DNA of 64,000 bases from Planctomycetota bacterium (GCA_002748355.1 PDSF01000051.1:25032-89031), one strand, 5' to 3'. Counted from the first letter of the stretch, positions 54,346-63,949 are shown. Notes: a model not told the origin generated them from the sequence alone. Translations and numbers: made by a program.

Positions 54346-56505
54346 ATGGAGGCCCGTTCGATGCTCACCGGTTTCGTCAGAAGCCTCTTCGCTTACTCCG
54401 CCGCCGCGTTTCTGAGCGCGGGTCTACTCCAGGCGCAGGATGCACAAGAGTCCTTTCAGAAGGGCGTCCGCCTGCTACAGCAGAGCAAGGATGCCGAAGC
54501 ACTAGAAGCGTTCCGCGAAGCGCTCAATGCCGATCCCTCGAATGAGGAGGCGTTTGAGCTGTGGAAGCAGACCGAGCAGCGCATTTGGACCGCGATGCTC
54601 ATGAAGCGTGGCGAATACGAAAAGATCGCTCGCGCCCTGCTCCGCCGCGCAACGATCGCCCGCCAGGCCCGTAGCAGCGATGAGGCTTTGATTGCGCCTC
54701 TCGTTGAGAAAGCCCTTGGCGATGACGCCAGCGCTCGCCGCGCTGCCAACTTCAAACTCGCGAGCGATCACGGAGAGTTTGCCGTGCCGTTCCTGGTCGA
54801 AGCTCTCGGCAATGTCGATGAGGGGACGCGCCAGGACTATGCGATCCTTGCTTGTGAAGCCATTGGCCGGCACGCGACGCTGCCGCTGATTCAGTGCCTG
54901 CAGAGCAGCAATAAGACCCTGCGTCTCAACGCCGCCTTGGCGCTCAGCTATATCGGTGACACCCGCGCCGTCCCCGGCCTCCTGCGCCTAGCCCAGGCCG
55001 AGGGTGAAGACGTTGGCGTTCGCGAGGTCGCGAGCCGTGCCGTCGCCAAGATCTCTGGAAAGAGCGGAAGCGCCCTTGAGTCCTACCTCGCCTACTCCAA
55101 GGACTATCTCAGCGGCAATCCTCTGTTGCTTCGCGAAGGCGATATCTCCAATGTCGTCTGGAGCTTCAAGGATGGCGAGCTGAAGAGCCGCCCGGTTCCC
55201 ACTTCGCTCTTCGCCCTCGAGTTGGCCAAGGACAGTGCCTATGGCGCCCTCCAGGTCGACCCCAACAACGAGGAAGCTCTCGTCTGCCTCGCCCAGGTCT
55301 ACCTGGCCCAGCAGAGCATTGTTCACGACACCTTGGCCAAGGATCCGGACAGCGACATGGCTGAGATGGGCGATTCGGTGAAGGAGCTCGGGATCACGGT
55401 CCTCGCTGCTGGCCCGAAGGTGATTCGCAAAGCCGTCAACGCCAGCACCTCGGCGGGCATGTGGAGCACGGCCGTTCGCGGTATGCACGTCCTGGCCGAA
55501 CTCGAAGATTCGCAGCAGCTCGATGGCTCGCCGCTCGTCGAAGGCCTCAAGAGCCCGGACAAGCGCATTCGCACCGCATCCTCGGTGGCCCTGAGCAAGA
55601 TGGGCGCCAAGCTGAGCGTGAAGCAGGCCCAGGACGTGGTTCGCAACCTCGCCCGCGCTTCGCTCGAGCGCTCGGTGCGCATCGTGCGTTACCTGGACGA
55701 GAGCGCGTCTTCGCAGGCGCTTGCCAAGGAAGCTAGCTCCGATAGCACCGGCACCATCGTGGAAGCCAGCTCCAAGACCGCCAAGTTCTTGGCTGATCTG
55801 CGCCTCTTCCCGAACGTCGACGTGATCGTCTTCAACGAGAACCTCAAGAACTACAAGGCGAGTGAGATCATTCGCTACATCAAGCAAACGAGCGCCCTGG
55901 CCAATGCCAAGATCGTCGTCGTCTCCAACGACGTCGAGAAGGCCCAGGATCGCCTCGGTGACAAGGTGGACGGCTTCGTTGCCGCCCCGGTCACGGCTAA
56001 GAAGCTCAAGGCCTGTGTAGGTAAGGTTCTGGAAGGAGTCGAGCTGAGCGAGAAGGACAAGCGCAGCAACAAGACCGCGGTGCAGGCCGTCGAGGCCCTG
56101 TCCAGTCTCGATACCAAGCGCTTCAACATCAGTGAGGCTTCGGCCGAGCTGAGCAAGGTCGCGAAGCGGGGGGCCGCCGTCGCCATCCCGGCAATCCGTG
56201 CCCTGGGTCGGAGCGCTGGCAATGACATGATTCCCACCCTCATCGAGATCCTGAAGCGCTCCGAGACTGCCGCCTCGGTCCGTATCGCGGCTGCGAGCGC
56301 CATCGGTAGCATCATGGGCCGCAGTGGCAAGCTCAGCAGTGACGCCCTCGCCGCGCTCAAGAGCCTGGCCATTGACATGGAGCAGAGCAGCGAGATCCGC
56401 GCCGCCGCCGTCGCTGCCCTCGGCAAGAGCCCGATCTCAGCCAGCGAGCGTGCGGAACTCCTCCGCAAGCTGCGGGTTGACCCGAGCACCGAGCTCGACG
56501 GCTGA
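54346..56505 (+). CDS. Exported TPR/HEAT-repeat protein with a pseudo-receiver segment
   Basis: The 719-residue product has a signal peptide (FVRSLFAYSAAAFLSAGLLQAQDA), a TPR-like unit (SFQKGVRLLQQSKDAEALEAFREAL), HEAT-like repeats (about 120-250 and again 580-710, for example VPFLVEALGNVDEGTRQDYAILACEAIGRHA), and between them (about 475-565) a receiver-like alpha/beta segment: DVIVFNENLKNYKASEIIRYI, AKIVVVSNDVEKAQDRL, DGFVAAPVTAKKLKACV. The phosphoacceptor position is Asn, so it cannot be phosphorylated. Receiver folds are rare outside the cytosol. ATGs at 54346 and 54361 are both possible starts. Confidence 0.75.
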   Translation: MEARSMLTGFVRSLFAYSAAAFLSAGLLQAQDAQESFQKGVRLLQQSKDAEALEAFREALNADPSNEEAFELWKQTEQRIWTAMLMKRGEYEKIARALLRRATIARQARSSDEALIAPLVEKALGDDASARRAANFKLASDHGEFAVPFLVEALGNVDEGTRQDYAILACEAIGRHATLPLIQCLQSSNKTLRLNAALALSYIGDTRAVPGLLRLAQAEGEDVGVREVASRAVAKISGKSGSALESYLAYSKDYLSGNPLLLREGDISNVVWSFKDGELKSRPVPTSLFALELAKDSAYGALQVDPNNEEALVCLAQVYLAQQSIVHDTLAKDPDSDMAEMGDSVKELGITVLAAGPKVIRKAVNASTSAGMWSTAVRGMHVLAELEDSQQLDGSPLVEGLKSPDKRIRTASSVALSKMGAKLSVKQAQDVVRNLARASLERSVRIVRYLDESASSQALAKEASSDSTGTIVEASSKTAKFLADLRLFPNVDVIVFNENLKNYKASEIIRYIKQTSALANAKIVVVSNDVEKAQDRLGDKVDGFVAAPVTAKKLKACVGKVLEGVELSEKDKRSNKTAVQAVEALSSLDTKRFNISEASAELSKVAKRGAAVAIPAIRALGRSAGNDMIPTLIEILKRSETAASVRIAAASAIGSIMGRSGKLSSDALAALKSLAIDMEQSSEIRAAAVAALGKSPISASERAELLRKLRVDPSTELDG

Positions 56506-56591
56506 GTTCCCCTTCATAGGAGCCAGGAGGCCCCCCCGTCTCCTGGCGTGCCTTTCTTGGGCCCTGTGATTCGTTCCCGAGTACGGGCAGT

Positions 56592-56622
56592 AACGAGGAC
56601 AGCCTTGTTGGCTGTCCTCGTT
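56592..56622 (+). terminator. Strong hairpin terminator after the HEAT-repeat gene
   Basis: AACGAGGACAGCC (56592-56604) pairs perfectly with GGCTGTCCTCGTT (56610-56622) around TTGTT. A second stem (GCCAGGAG/CTCCTGGC) lies upstream near 56523. It ends the gene at 56505. Confidence 0.7.
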
Positions 56623-56788
56623 GCAATTCCGGGCCGTGAATCACTCCGGGTCGTGCTGCTCTCCTTTGCTATATGAGAAGCATTTTTGTCCCCAGTAACT
56701 TCTCGGGGACAAGCAGGTATTCGCGGGAGCCATCAAGCCAGCTTCCGCGCCCTCGAACTCTAAACCCGATCGATTCCCTTACCAAACG

Positions 56789-57448
56789 ATGCCGACGATG
56801 ATTAAGCGCTCATGCTTCCCTGTATTCCTCTTCCTACTCGCTTTTGTACTTCCTACCCAAACGGCAAAGGCTCAGTTTGGGCGGGTCTCGCTCACCGGCA
56901 TCGTTGAGAAGCTAGCCAAGGCACCTGTGTTCTTCCCCAAGGCCACCCACAGGGTCAAGTGCACCAAGATTTACTTGGTCGCAGAAAAGCCCCTCGACCT
57001 GAGCAAGTGGGAGGGTAAGACCGTCGATCTTGAGGGGCGGCTGCAGCTGGCGCTCGGTGTCGCGATCAAGGTCAACAAGCTCGCCCGCGCCCGCTATGAC
57101 CTGAAAATCAGGCCTGCACTGTTCAATAAGGCTCGCATCGGCGACCTCATGACTTGGCGCACAACAGCGCCTTTTCTCGCGGTCGTGCCGCTGACCTTCG
57201 GAGCCAAGCCGAGCTTTTTGCCCATCCCAAGGATCGGCACCCTGCAGATCAATCCGCTGACTCTTTACGTGCACTCCTTCAAGGTCGCCGCCCTGGGATT
57301 CACCCTCGATATGATTCGGATCCCAAACGATAAGACCCTCATCGGTATGGAGATCCGCAACCAGGGATCCTTTGTCGACGTAAGGAATCCCAAGAAGCCG
57401 GTTGTCAGGCTGCTCAACGTCGATTGTTTCCGTATTGGCGCCCGCTGA
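56789..57448 (+). CDS. Exported protein of unknown function
   Basis: The 219-residue product has a signal peptide (KRSCFPVFLFLLAFVLPTQTAKAQ). The mature part looks beta-rich: VSLTGIVEKLAKAPVFFPKATHRVKCTKIYLVAEKPLDLSKWEGKTVDLEGRL resembles an OB-like barrel, and IPRIGTLQINPLTLYVHS and LIGMEIRNQGSFVDV resemble extracellular beta-sandwich repeats of planctomycete secreted proteins. The upstream region has a TTGTCCCC/GGGGACAA hairpin at 56687-56713 that may lie in its leader. Base composition is lower in GC than the neighbours. Confidence 0.6.
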   Translation: MPTMIKRSCFPVFLFLLAFVLPTQTAKAQFGRVSLTGIVEKLAKAPVFFPKATHRVKCTKIYLVAEKPLDLSKWEGKTVDLEGRLQLALGVAIKVNKLARARYDLKIRPALFNKARIGDLMTWRTTAPFLAVVPLTFGAKPSFLPIPRIGTLQINPLTLYVHSFKVAALGFTLDMIRIPNDKTLIGMEIRNQGSFVDVRNPKKPVVRLLNVDCFRIGAR

Positions 57449-57700
57449 CCGAAGGGCCGAGATACTGCGGTCCCCCAGGGCCAATCGACCGCTGCTATGG
57501 ATCCATATTCAGGCGCCTGCTAGTTAGCTAGGAGGGGTTTTTCCACGCCCCGCCAAGGCTGAGGGTCGCTTTGAAAGCTTCGCGCCCCATTCCGGGATCA
57601 TCTCCGGACTGGGGCGTGCCTGCGTTCTGGTGGACCTGCCTTGGGGCCCCGCTAGGCTGCTGCGCCTGCGTTTTCCTTTTGGTTTTCTCGGAGCAGAGTC

Positions 57701-59245
57701 ATGACAGCGGGTGACCCTAATGGTGGCGGCGGCCGCCTGATGATCGGTTTTCTCGGCCATAAGCCGAGTGATGACTTGAAGCGTGTTCTCCATGAGACGG
57801 GGGCTCGCTCGGTCATCCTCTTTGCTCGCAACATCGAGAGTGCTTCTCAGTGCCGGGCATTGATCGATGGCATTCGCGAGCTGGTCGAGTGGCCGCTGCT
57901 TCTGGCTGTGGACCAGGAGGGGGGAGCCGTGCTGCGGGTGCTCGAGGGGGCGACCGTCTTCCCCGGCAATATGGCTCTGGGTTCGGCGAACGATGTCGAA
58001 CTCGCCCTTGCCCAAGGCCGCGCCAGTGGCGCCCAGCTCGCGGCAATGGGCTTCGATATCAATCTCGCTCCCGTTGTCGATCTCCAGACCAATCCGGCCA
58101 ACCCTGGCATCGGTATTCGTTCGCTCGGTTCGGATCGAGAGCGGGCGCTGGCGTTGACCCGCGCCCTGGTCCAGGGCCACAGCGAGCACGGTGTCGCTAG
58201 CTGCCTTAAGCACTTCCCCGGCAAAGGCTCGGCTTCGGTCGATGCCCACCTGGATCTCCCCGTGATCGAGCAGAAGCGGGAAGACTTCGAAGAGCCGCAC
58301 TTGCGCATCTTTGCTGAGCTCTTCGGCTGCGATCCACGGCTCGCGGTCATGACCACGCACATGCTGGTGCAGGGACTCGACCCCGAATTGCCGGCCACGC
58401 TTTCTCGGGCCGTCGCCCACGATCTGCTGCGCACCGAGCTCGGCTTCGATGGGCTGCTGATCGCCGACGACATGGAAATGGGAGCCATCGTCAAGCACCA
58501 CGGGGTGCCGGGGGCGGTCCTGGCGGCAGCGCAGTCCGGGCACGATCTGATTCCGATCTGCCACAGCGAGGACTGGCAACTTGCCGGGGCAAGGCGCCTG
58601 TGCGAAGCGCTTGCGAACGGGGAGTTGGATGCCGAAGAGCATGCTCGCAGCCTGCAGCGTATCGACGAGCGTATCCTCCACGAGCGTCCCGAGGCCCCGA
58701 TCGACCCTGCTGCTGGTGACGAAGTTGCGGTGCAGATCGCGCGTAAGGGACTGCACTGCTTCGGCGATGCCCAGGGTTTGCTGCCGCTCTCGCAGAAGGA
58801 CGAGATGCTGGTGCTCAGTCCGTTTCCCCACGCTGTCGTCGGTGTCGAGGAGGGGGCGGATCGCGATTGGCGCGGGCTCTTGCACGGGATCTTCGCCGAG
58901 CGGCACAAGGCGGCGCTGCAGGTCGAGTGCTTCGACTACGACTTGGATGGAGCTGAGGTCGAGCGTTTGCTGGGTCTCGCGGATTCCAGTTCTTGCGTGG
59001 TGCTGCTGACCTGGAATGCGATGCAGAGCCCGGGGCAGCAGCAGCTGATCGCTGCGGGTTCTGAGCGTTTTGGCGATCGTTTGCTGATCGGCCACCTGCG
59101 CAACCCCTTCGACCAGGTCTTTGTCCCTAGTGAGGTCACGGCGGTGACGCCCTTTGGCTATCGCATTGCCCAGCTTGAGGCGATGGTCGATGGGCTCTTC
59201 GGGCGGCTTGAGTTCCAAGGGATACTGCCGGCCCCGATCCGATGA
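57701..59245 (+). CDS. nagZ: Glycoside hydrolase family 3, NagZ-like beta-N-acetylhexosaminidase
   Basis: The 514-residue protein has the NagZ motifs: LLAVDQEGGAVLRV, LAPVVDL, SCLKHFPGKG (169-176) and GLLIADDMEMGAI with the nucleophilic Asp at 256 or 257. NagZ removes GlcNAc from anhydromuropeptides in peptidoglycan recycling. NagZ alone is about 340 residues; the last 170 residues here are an added domain of the GH3 C-terminal type (AAGSERFGDRLLIGHLRNPFDQVF), as in longer GH3 enzymes. No signal peptide, so cytosolic. The next gene overlaps its stop by 4 bases. Confidence 0.88.
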   Translation: MTAGDPNGGGGRLMIGFLGHKPSDDLKRVLHETGARSVILFARNIESASQCRALIDGIRELVEWPLLLAVDQEGGAVLRVLEGATVFPGNMALGSANDVELALAQGRASGAQLAAMGFDINLAPVVDLQTNPANPGIGIRSLGSDRERALALTRALVQGHSEHGVASCLKHFPGKGSASVDAHLDLPVIEQKREDFEEPHLRIFAELFGCDPRLAVMTTHMLVQGLDPELPATLSRAVAHDLLRTELGFDGLLIADDMEMGAIVKHHGVPGAVLAAAQSGHDLIPICHSEDWQLAGARRLCEALANGELDAEEHARSLQRIDERILHERPEAPIDPAAGDEVAVQIARKGLHCFGDAQGLLPLSQKDEMLVLSPFPHAVVGVEEGADRDWRGLLHGIFAERHKAALQVECFDYDLDGAEVERLLGLADSSSCVVLLTWNAMQSPGQQQLIAAGSERFGDRLLIGHLRNPFDQVFVPSEVTAVTPFGYRIAQLEAMVDGLFGRLEFQGILPAPIR

Positions 59246-60420
59246 GGATGCTCTCGCGAGTTCTGTCTGCCTTGCTGCTCGGGCTAGCGAGCTGCGGTGG
59301 CATGCTGACGCCAGTGCCACAGGCCGTTATGCACCAGGGCCTGTGGATCACGCGCTTCGACTACCAGAGCGAAGCCGAGGTGCGCCTGGCACTACGTCGC
59401 GCAGCCGAGGCGGGCTTCGACACGGTCTTCTTCCAGATTCGCGGCAATGGCACCTTGATGGTTCCGAGCCGGATCGAGCCCTGGGCCCGGGAGTTTGGGC
59501 ATCGCGACCCGGGCTTCGATGCCCTTGCCGTCGCCATCGACGAGGGGCATCGGCGGGGGGTGCGGGTGCATGCTTGGCTCAACATGCTCCCGGGTTGGCG
59601 CGGCGAGCAGGCACCACCCGCGCGCTTGGCCCAGCTCTACACCGAGCACCAAGACTGGTTTTTGGTCGATCAGTTTGGCGAAGGCGAGCCCTTGGACGGT
59701 GGATACCTATCGCTCAACCCCTGTCTTCCGCAGCCGCGCGAGCACCTGGTTCGCCTCTGTGAAGACATCGTCCGGCGCTACGACGTCGCCGGCCTGCATC
59801 TGGACTATCTCCGCTTCCCGGAGCCGCGCTTTGTCCGCAAGGGCGACATGTTGGTGCAGCGGGATTATCCCCGCGATAAGGCCAGCCTGGAGCTCTATGC
59901 GGCGGCGACGGGGCGGCACCCTGACGAGGATGTGGAGCGATGGGCGGAGTGGAAGCGTCAGCAGCTGAGTGAACTCGTGCGCAGGATTCGCGTGCGTATG
60001 AATGAGACACGCGAGGGTCTGCTGCTGACGGCGGCAGTCTTCGCTCCGCCACAGCGCGCTCGTGATCAGGTGCTCCAGGACTGGCCTCGCTGGCTGCGGG
60101 CTGCTTGGCTCGACGCCGTGATCCCGATGGTCTTTACCAGCGACGATGCTGAGTTCAGCGCAGCTCTGAACTCCTGTTTGAACGCTGCGCAGCCTCGTTC
60201 GGTCTTTATGGGCATTGGGGTCTACCAGCAGCCAGACCCCGAGCAGAGCCTGCGGCAGATGCGTCTGGCTAGCGAGGGTGGGGCGAAGGGCTTCGTCCTC
60301 TACGGCTACGCGAGTTTCTTTGGCAGCGCCCGGCCCAGTAGTCCTGCGGAACGCCCCAGCCTGCGGCAGCAGCGCCGAGAACGGATCCTCCCCGAGCTTA
60401 GGTCCCAGCGCCGGCGTTAG
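59242..60420 (+). CDS. GHL10/DUF187-type glycosyl hydrolase-like lipoprotein
   Basis: The ATG lies in an ATGA overlap with nagZ. The 392-residue product has a signal with lipobox LASC and then the DUF187/GHL10 TIM-barrel pattern: HQGLWITRFDYQSEAEVRLALRRAAEAGFDTVFFQIRGNG, RGVRVHAWLNMLPGW, AGLHLDYLRFPEP and DAVIPMVFTSDD. Members are proposed polysaccharide hydrolases. Coupling with NagZ suggests a role in cell-wall or glycan turnover at the outer membrane. Confidence 0.85.
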   Translation: MRMLSRVLSALLLGLASCGGMLTPVPQAVMHQGLWITRFDYQSEAEVRLALRRAAEAGFDTVFFQIRGNGTLMVPSRIEPWAREFGHRDPGFDALAVAIDEGHRRGVRVHAWLNMLPGWRGEQAPPARLAQLYTEHQDWFLVDQFGEGEPLDGGYLSLNPCLPQPREHLVRLCEDIVRRYDVAGLHLDYLRFPEPRFVRKGDMLVQRDYPRDKASLELYAAATGRHPDEDVERWAEWKRQQLSELVRRIRVRMNETREGLLLTAAVFAPPQRARDQVLQDWPRWLRAAWLDAVIPMVFTSDDAEFSAALNSCLNAAQPRSVFMGIGVYQQPDPEQSLRQMRLASEGGAKGFVLYGYASFFGSARPSSPAERPSLRQQRRERILPELRSQRRR

Positions 60421-60512
60421 GCTTTGCCGTCGCCGGCCAGCTTCTCGCTAGATCAGCCAGGCTCCGACTTGCTTGGCAGGGGAGCTTGGCCAAGATACTG
60501 CGCTCCCCGTTT

Positions 60513-60610
60513 GGAAGGGGATCGGGGCTGGTGTCCCGCCTGGTCTTCAAAACCAGTGGTCGGCGACCCGAGTCGTCGACGGTGGGTTCGATTCCCATGC
60601 CTTTCCGCCA
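60513..60610 (+). tRNA. selC: tRNA-Sec (anticodon TCA)
   Basis: The 98-base gene folds as a selenocysteine tRNA. The 5' GGAAGG pairs with CTTTCC before the discriminator G and the encoded CCA. The anticodon stem CTGGT/ACCAG holds the loop CTTCAAA with anticodon TCA (60547-60549). The variable arm is long, GTCGGCGAC with GTCGTCGAC (9 pairs with one G-U), as expected of tRNA-Sec. The T arm is GTGGG/CCCAT with TTCGATT. End sequences match E. coli SelC (GGAAG...CTTCCGCCA). A strong terminator follows 16 bases later. It decodes UGA with SelA and SelB, which are not in this window. Confidence 0.96.
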
Positions 60611-60626
60611 AAGCGATGATGCGCTC

Positions 60627-60663
60627 AGGGCGTTTCGAGCTTCACTGCTCGAAACGCCCTTTT
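60627..60663 (+). terminator. Terminator of selC
   Basis: AGGGCGTTTCGAGC (60627-60640) pairs perfectly with GCTCGAAACGCCCT (60647-60660) around TTCACT and runs into TTTT. It lies 16 bases after the tRNA. Confidence 0.9.
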
Positions 60664-60981
60664 GCTTGGGGCTTAGGGGTTGGAGAAAGGGGATAGGGGG
60701 CTAGCTTTTCTGGGGCCAGTAAGTACCAGAAACCAGCCAAGAAGATCCCCCCAGAAGGTCGCTGGAAGGAAGCTGGGTGGATGAGGCGAGGGCCCGCGCC
60801 TCCGCAGCGGGCTCTGCGCTAAGTTCCCCGAGATAATGGGGTTACTGGCATGCTCGGGTAAGCAGTGCCTGCGGTGCTCACAAAAGCGAAGCTCTTGGAA
60901 GCCGGGGCGCTTCATCAAGGGTTATTGCTGCCGCAATTTTTCGGCTAGTATTTCTATCCACACTCAACCCAAAGGTCAGCG

Positions 60982-63648
60982 ATGAACTGTTTGAGACCCT
61001 GCGTCACCCTGCTGCTTCTCACTCTCATCGCCGTTGTCGCTCAGACTCCGGCGCTTCATGCCCAAGGCGTACCCCATAAGTTCCTCGCAGAGCAGCCGCA
61101 ACCGCGAGCTACCCCGGCGAGCGGCCCCAAGTGGGCTGGTTATCGTTTGTATCGTCAGGCGGAACTGCGGATGCTCGTTCACGGGGACTTCGATAGGGAT
61201 GGCCAAGTCGAAATCCTTTTCGGATCGAAACTCTTCGAAACCGATGGGCGAGGCAACTACTGGCCGTGGAAGCAAGCCAAGCTGCCCCCTGCCTCTGCTG
61301 GCGCTCCGGTGGCTGTTGTGGATATGAATGGCGATGGCCTTCTCGATCTGATCTACAGTGGAGCTATTACTGGCTATCGTCCTATCAAGTACACCCCTGT
61401 CACCGTGTTCCTCGGAAATGGGCAAGGTAACTTCGCAGCGAAGGCCCTCGCGGGACCTGTGGGGATCCGGAGCTATGCCGTATGCGTGGGGGATGTGGAT
61501 AAGGACGGCGACCTGGATGCCATTATCCCCGGTCTTACTCCAGTTTTACTCGTGAACGACGGCAAGGGACTGCTTTCGAAGTCAAAACAGAGTCTTCCTC
61601 GCATCTCCGAGAGGGCGATCTTCGTCGATGTTGACGGGGATAAGGATCTAGATCTCGTAGACCCGATGGAGACAGGGCGGGCGCGGCTCTTGATCAACCA
61701 AGGTCAGCTTAGATTCGTTGACGCTTCGTTGCTCAGTATGCCGGCCGACGCGAGCAAGCGCGACTCCGTCGTAGCCTTGGATATCGATAAGGACGGTGAT
61801 CAGGACCTGGCCTTCGGTGTGCTCGGTGGTATCGATATCTATAAGAACAATGGCTCTGGCTCCTTTACTGAGTCTACCAGTATCTCACTCGATCCCAGTC
61901 TGAGTTATGCTCTGCTGGCGAGCGATGTCGATAACGACAAAATCAAGGACCTCTGGGCGCGGCCGATCAGTCCGGCCCTCAGCCATGGCGATCTCCGCCT
62001 CTTGCGTTGTGACGGCCAAGGCGGGTTCCAGGATCTTTCTGCGTCCAAGCTTGGGCAAGTTCGCTGCTCTACGCCACAAGGTTTGATGAGACTATTTGTT
62101 CCGGGCAGTACGATGCGCGTTGCCGACTTCGATGGCGACGGGCGTGAGGATTTGCTGCTGAACGAGCCTTTCGAGACGGTTCTGCTGCATAAGACCAAGA
62201 GCGGCAGCTTTACCAAGCTGCGTGGTCATCGAGTGCCGGAGAAACTCGATGCGAGCCGCTCGGTCATCGTCTTCGATATGGATGGTGATAAGGATCCGGA
62301 CTACCTGGTGCTCAACCAGCGGCACGTGCGGAGCAGCGGGGCGAATCGACTGGTCGAGAATCTCGGGGCGGGTCGTTTCCGCGATGTTAGTACTACGCAC
62401 CTTCCCGGAGTCATTGCCCAGAGTGAGTGCGGCGGGGCCGCGGACTTCGATGGCGATGGCGATATCGATGTCTTCGTTTCGAACAAGGGGCCGGCTCAGC
62501 TGCTCTTCAACGACGGGAAGGGGCGCTTTCAAGACGTGAGCAAGGGCCGGCTGCCCAGCTTGTCCCGCGCCGCCGCCAATGTTGTGTGTAGCGACGTGGA
62601 CCTTGATGGTGACGTAGACCTACTGCTCGCGATGAAGGGAGCGCAGAATCTGCTCCTGCTCAACGATGGTAAGGGCCGGTTCCGGGATGCTTCGACGCAA
62701 TTGCCACAGGCTGTGGACCAGACGGTGCATATCGCCGTAATCGATTATGAAGGTGATGGAGACCCTGACCTCTTTGTCTCAAATATCGATCGAGTTGGTC
62801 TGGCGCTGATCAACGATGGCAAGGGGATGTTCAAGGAGGCCACGCTTTCAGTCTTTGTTCTCGGCCTTCCGGCGAAACCTTTTGGCGCCTTGGTGCTCGA
62901 CGTGGATGCCGATCGAGACCCGGACCTCTTGGTCTGGTCGCGTGGTATGACCGAGGTCTTCCGCAACGACGGGAAGGGCAAGCTCAGCAGGATTGGGCGG
63001 CCCGGCCATTCCTTCTTGAGCGGGATCAATCGCTTCGAATCGGCTGACATCAACCATGACGGCCTGGAGGACGCGGTATTTTCTGCGAGAAACGCTTCCG
63101 AGGTAGGGGTGTTCTTGCAGCAAAGCGGCGGTCGCTTCCAACTCCATTATCTTGGGATTGGCGCTCCACTCACCGCATTCGCAAGCGTGGCCGCCGCGGA
63201 CTTCGACCAAGATCAGGATTCGGACCTACTCGTCGTTGGCGACTGGGAAATGGTCCCGGACCGCATCTTCTGGGGTTTAGGCCAGCAGCTGCATCTCCCG
63301 AACCTGCCAAGGCTGGGCGCTCGACTGCGTATCTCCGTACACGCGCTTGCGCAGGGTCATACGAATCCCCGCCCTGTCCTGCCGATGCTCTCCTGGCATG
63401 CGCCCACCCGTGGCGTGAGCGTAAGGAACTGGGGCACTTTCTTTTTGGATCCTAATGCCCTGCTACTGCTCCCCATGCAATCCCTCGTAGGCGTCAAGCA
63501 GGAACAGGTCGATTTCGACCTAGCAATCCCGAAGGACCCCAACTTAGTTGGGGTAACGCTAAGCTGCCAAGCTTTGATCCTGAACGATACCTCAAAGCCA
63601 TCGAGCTACCGTTTGAGTAATGCCGCGACGCTGCGCATAACGAAATGA
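60982..63648 (+). CDS. Secreted FG-GAP/VCBS-repeat protein
   Basis: The 888-residue product has a signal peptide (LLLLTLIAVVAQTPALHAQ). Its body is a run of FG-GAP/VCBS repeats with Ca-binding DxDxDGxxD-type loops: DFDRDGQVEILFG, DVDKDGDLDAIIPG, DFDGDGREDLLLN, DFDGDGDIDVFVSN and DFDQDQDSDLLVVGD. They form seven-bladed propellers of integrin-alpha type that bind ligands or surfaces. The C-terminal 120 residues are a different beta-rich end with no sorting signal that I recognise. Codon use is less GC-rich than in the core genes. Confidence 0.9.
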   Translation: MNCLRPCVTLLLLTLIAVVAQTPALHAQGVPHKFLAEQPQPRATPASGPKWAGYRLYRQAELRMLVHGDFDRDGQVEILFGSKLFETDGRGNYWPWKQAKLPPASAGAPVAVVDMNGDGLLDLIYSGAITGYRPIKYTPVTVFLGNGQGNFAAKALAGPVGIRSYAVCVGDVDKDGDLDAIIPGLTPVLLVNDGKGLLSKSKQSLPRISERAIFVDVDGDKDLDLVDPMETGRARLLINQGQLRFVDASLLSMPADASKRDSVVALDIDKDGDQDLAFGVLGGIDIYKNNGSGSFTESTSISLDPSLSYALLASDVDNDKIKDLWARPISPALSHGDLRLLRCDGQGGFQDLSASKLGQVRCSTPQGLMRLFVPGSTMRVADFDGDGREDLLLNEPFETVLLHKTKSGSFTKLRGHRVPEKLDASRSVIVFDMDGDKDPDYLVLNQRHVRSSGANRLVENLGAGRFRDVSTTHLPGVIAQSECGGAADFDGDGDIDVFVSNKGPAQLLFNDGKGRFQDVSKGRLPSLSRAAANVVCSDVDLDGDVDLLLAMKGAQNLLLLNDGKGRFRDASTQLPQAVDQTVHIAVIDYEGDGDPDLFVSNIDRVGLALINDGKGMFKEATLSVFVLGLPAKPFGALVLDVDADRDPDLLVWSRGMTEVFRNDGKGKLSRIGRPGHSFLSGINRFESADINHDGLEDAVFSARNASEVGVFLQQSGGRFQLHYLGIGAPLTAFASVAAADFDQDQDSDLLVVGDWEMVPDRIFWGLGQQLHLPNLPRLGARLRISVHALAQGHTNPRPVLPMLSWHAPTRGVSVRNWGTFFLDPNALLLLPMQSLVGVKQEQVDFDLAIPKDPNLVGVTLSCQALILNDTSKPSSYRLSNAATLRITK

Positions 63649-63684
63649 ACGGCTAGATCGTCCAGCGACACAGTATCAGGTATT

Positions 63685-63710
63685 TGCGGCCTCGAGTTTT
63701 CGGGGCCGCA
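63685..63710 (+). terminator. Hairpin after the FG-GAP gene
   Basis: TGCGGCCTCG (63685-63694) pairs with CGGGGCCGCA (63701-63710) around AGTTTT, ten pairs with one G-U. A weak T-rich tail follows. Confidence 0.6.
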
Positions 63711-63900
63711 GTGCGTTCTTCGACTTGGAGCCTGGTGAGGATTGGCGTTAGGCCTCCAGCACAGCCCATATCCAGCTGAGCGAGTTTCCTGTGTATCTCA
63801 GTTCTTTCAGGCTAAGCCGAAAACGCAAGCCGCTACGAAAGGACAAGCAGAGACCGCAGGGCCAACGCTAGTAGGGCTCCAAGCGCAGTACCCGTGCTCC

Positions 63901-63949
63901 GCTAGTCCTGAAATAAGCGCAAAAAAGCACTGAGGCCCGCACTCGCTGC
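63901..63949 (+). repeat. Interspersed 49-bp repeat, copy B
   Basis: This copy matches 45122-45170 at 44 of 49 positions in the same orientation, 18.8 kb apart. It is followed by a CTGAGGCCC/GGGCCTCAG inverted pair reaching the end of the window. Confidence 0.8.

Larger units (their letters stand above)
60421..60981. other. Intergenic region holding selC and the leader of the FG-GAP gene
   Basis: Apart from selC and its terminator, it contains a hairpin TTTCTGG/CCAGAAA near 60708-60733 and a CCCC/GGGG stem near 60822, both upstream of the FG-GAP gene. A TTGCTT (60469) and GATACT (60494) pair could be a promoter for selC but the 19-base spacing is long. Confidence 0.5.

Noticed and set aside
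63742..63933. Short open frame of 63 codons before the window end
   Set aside because: No ribosome site, composition unlike genes nearby, and it runs into repeat copy B.
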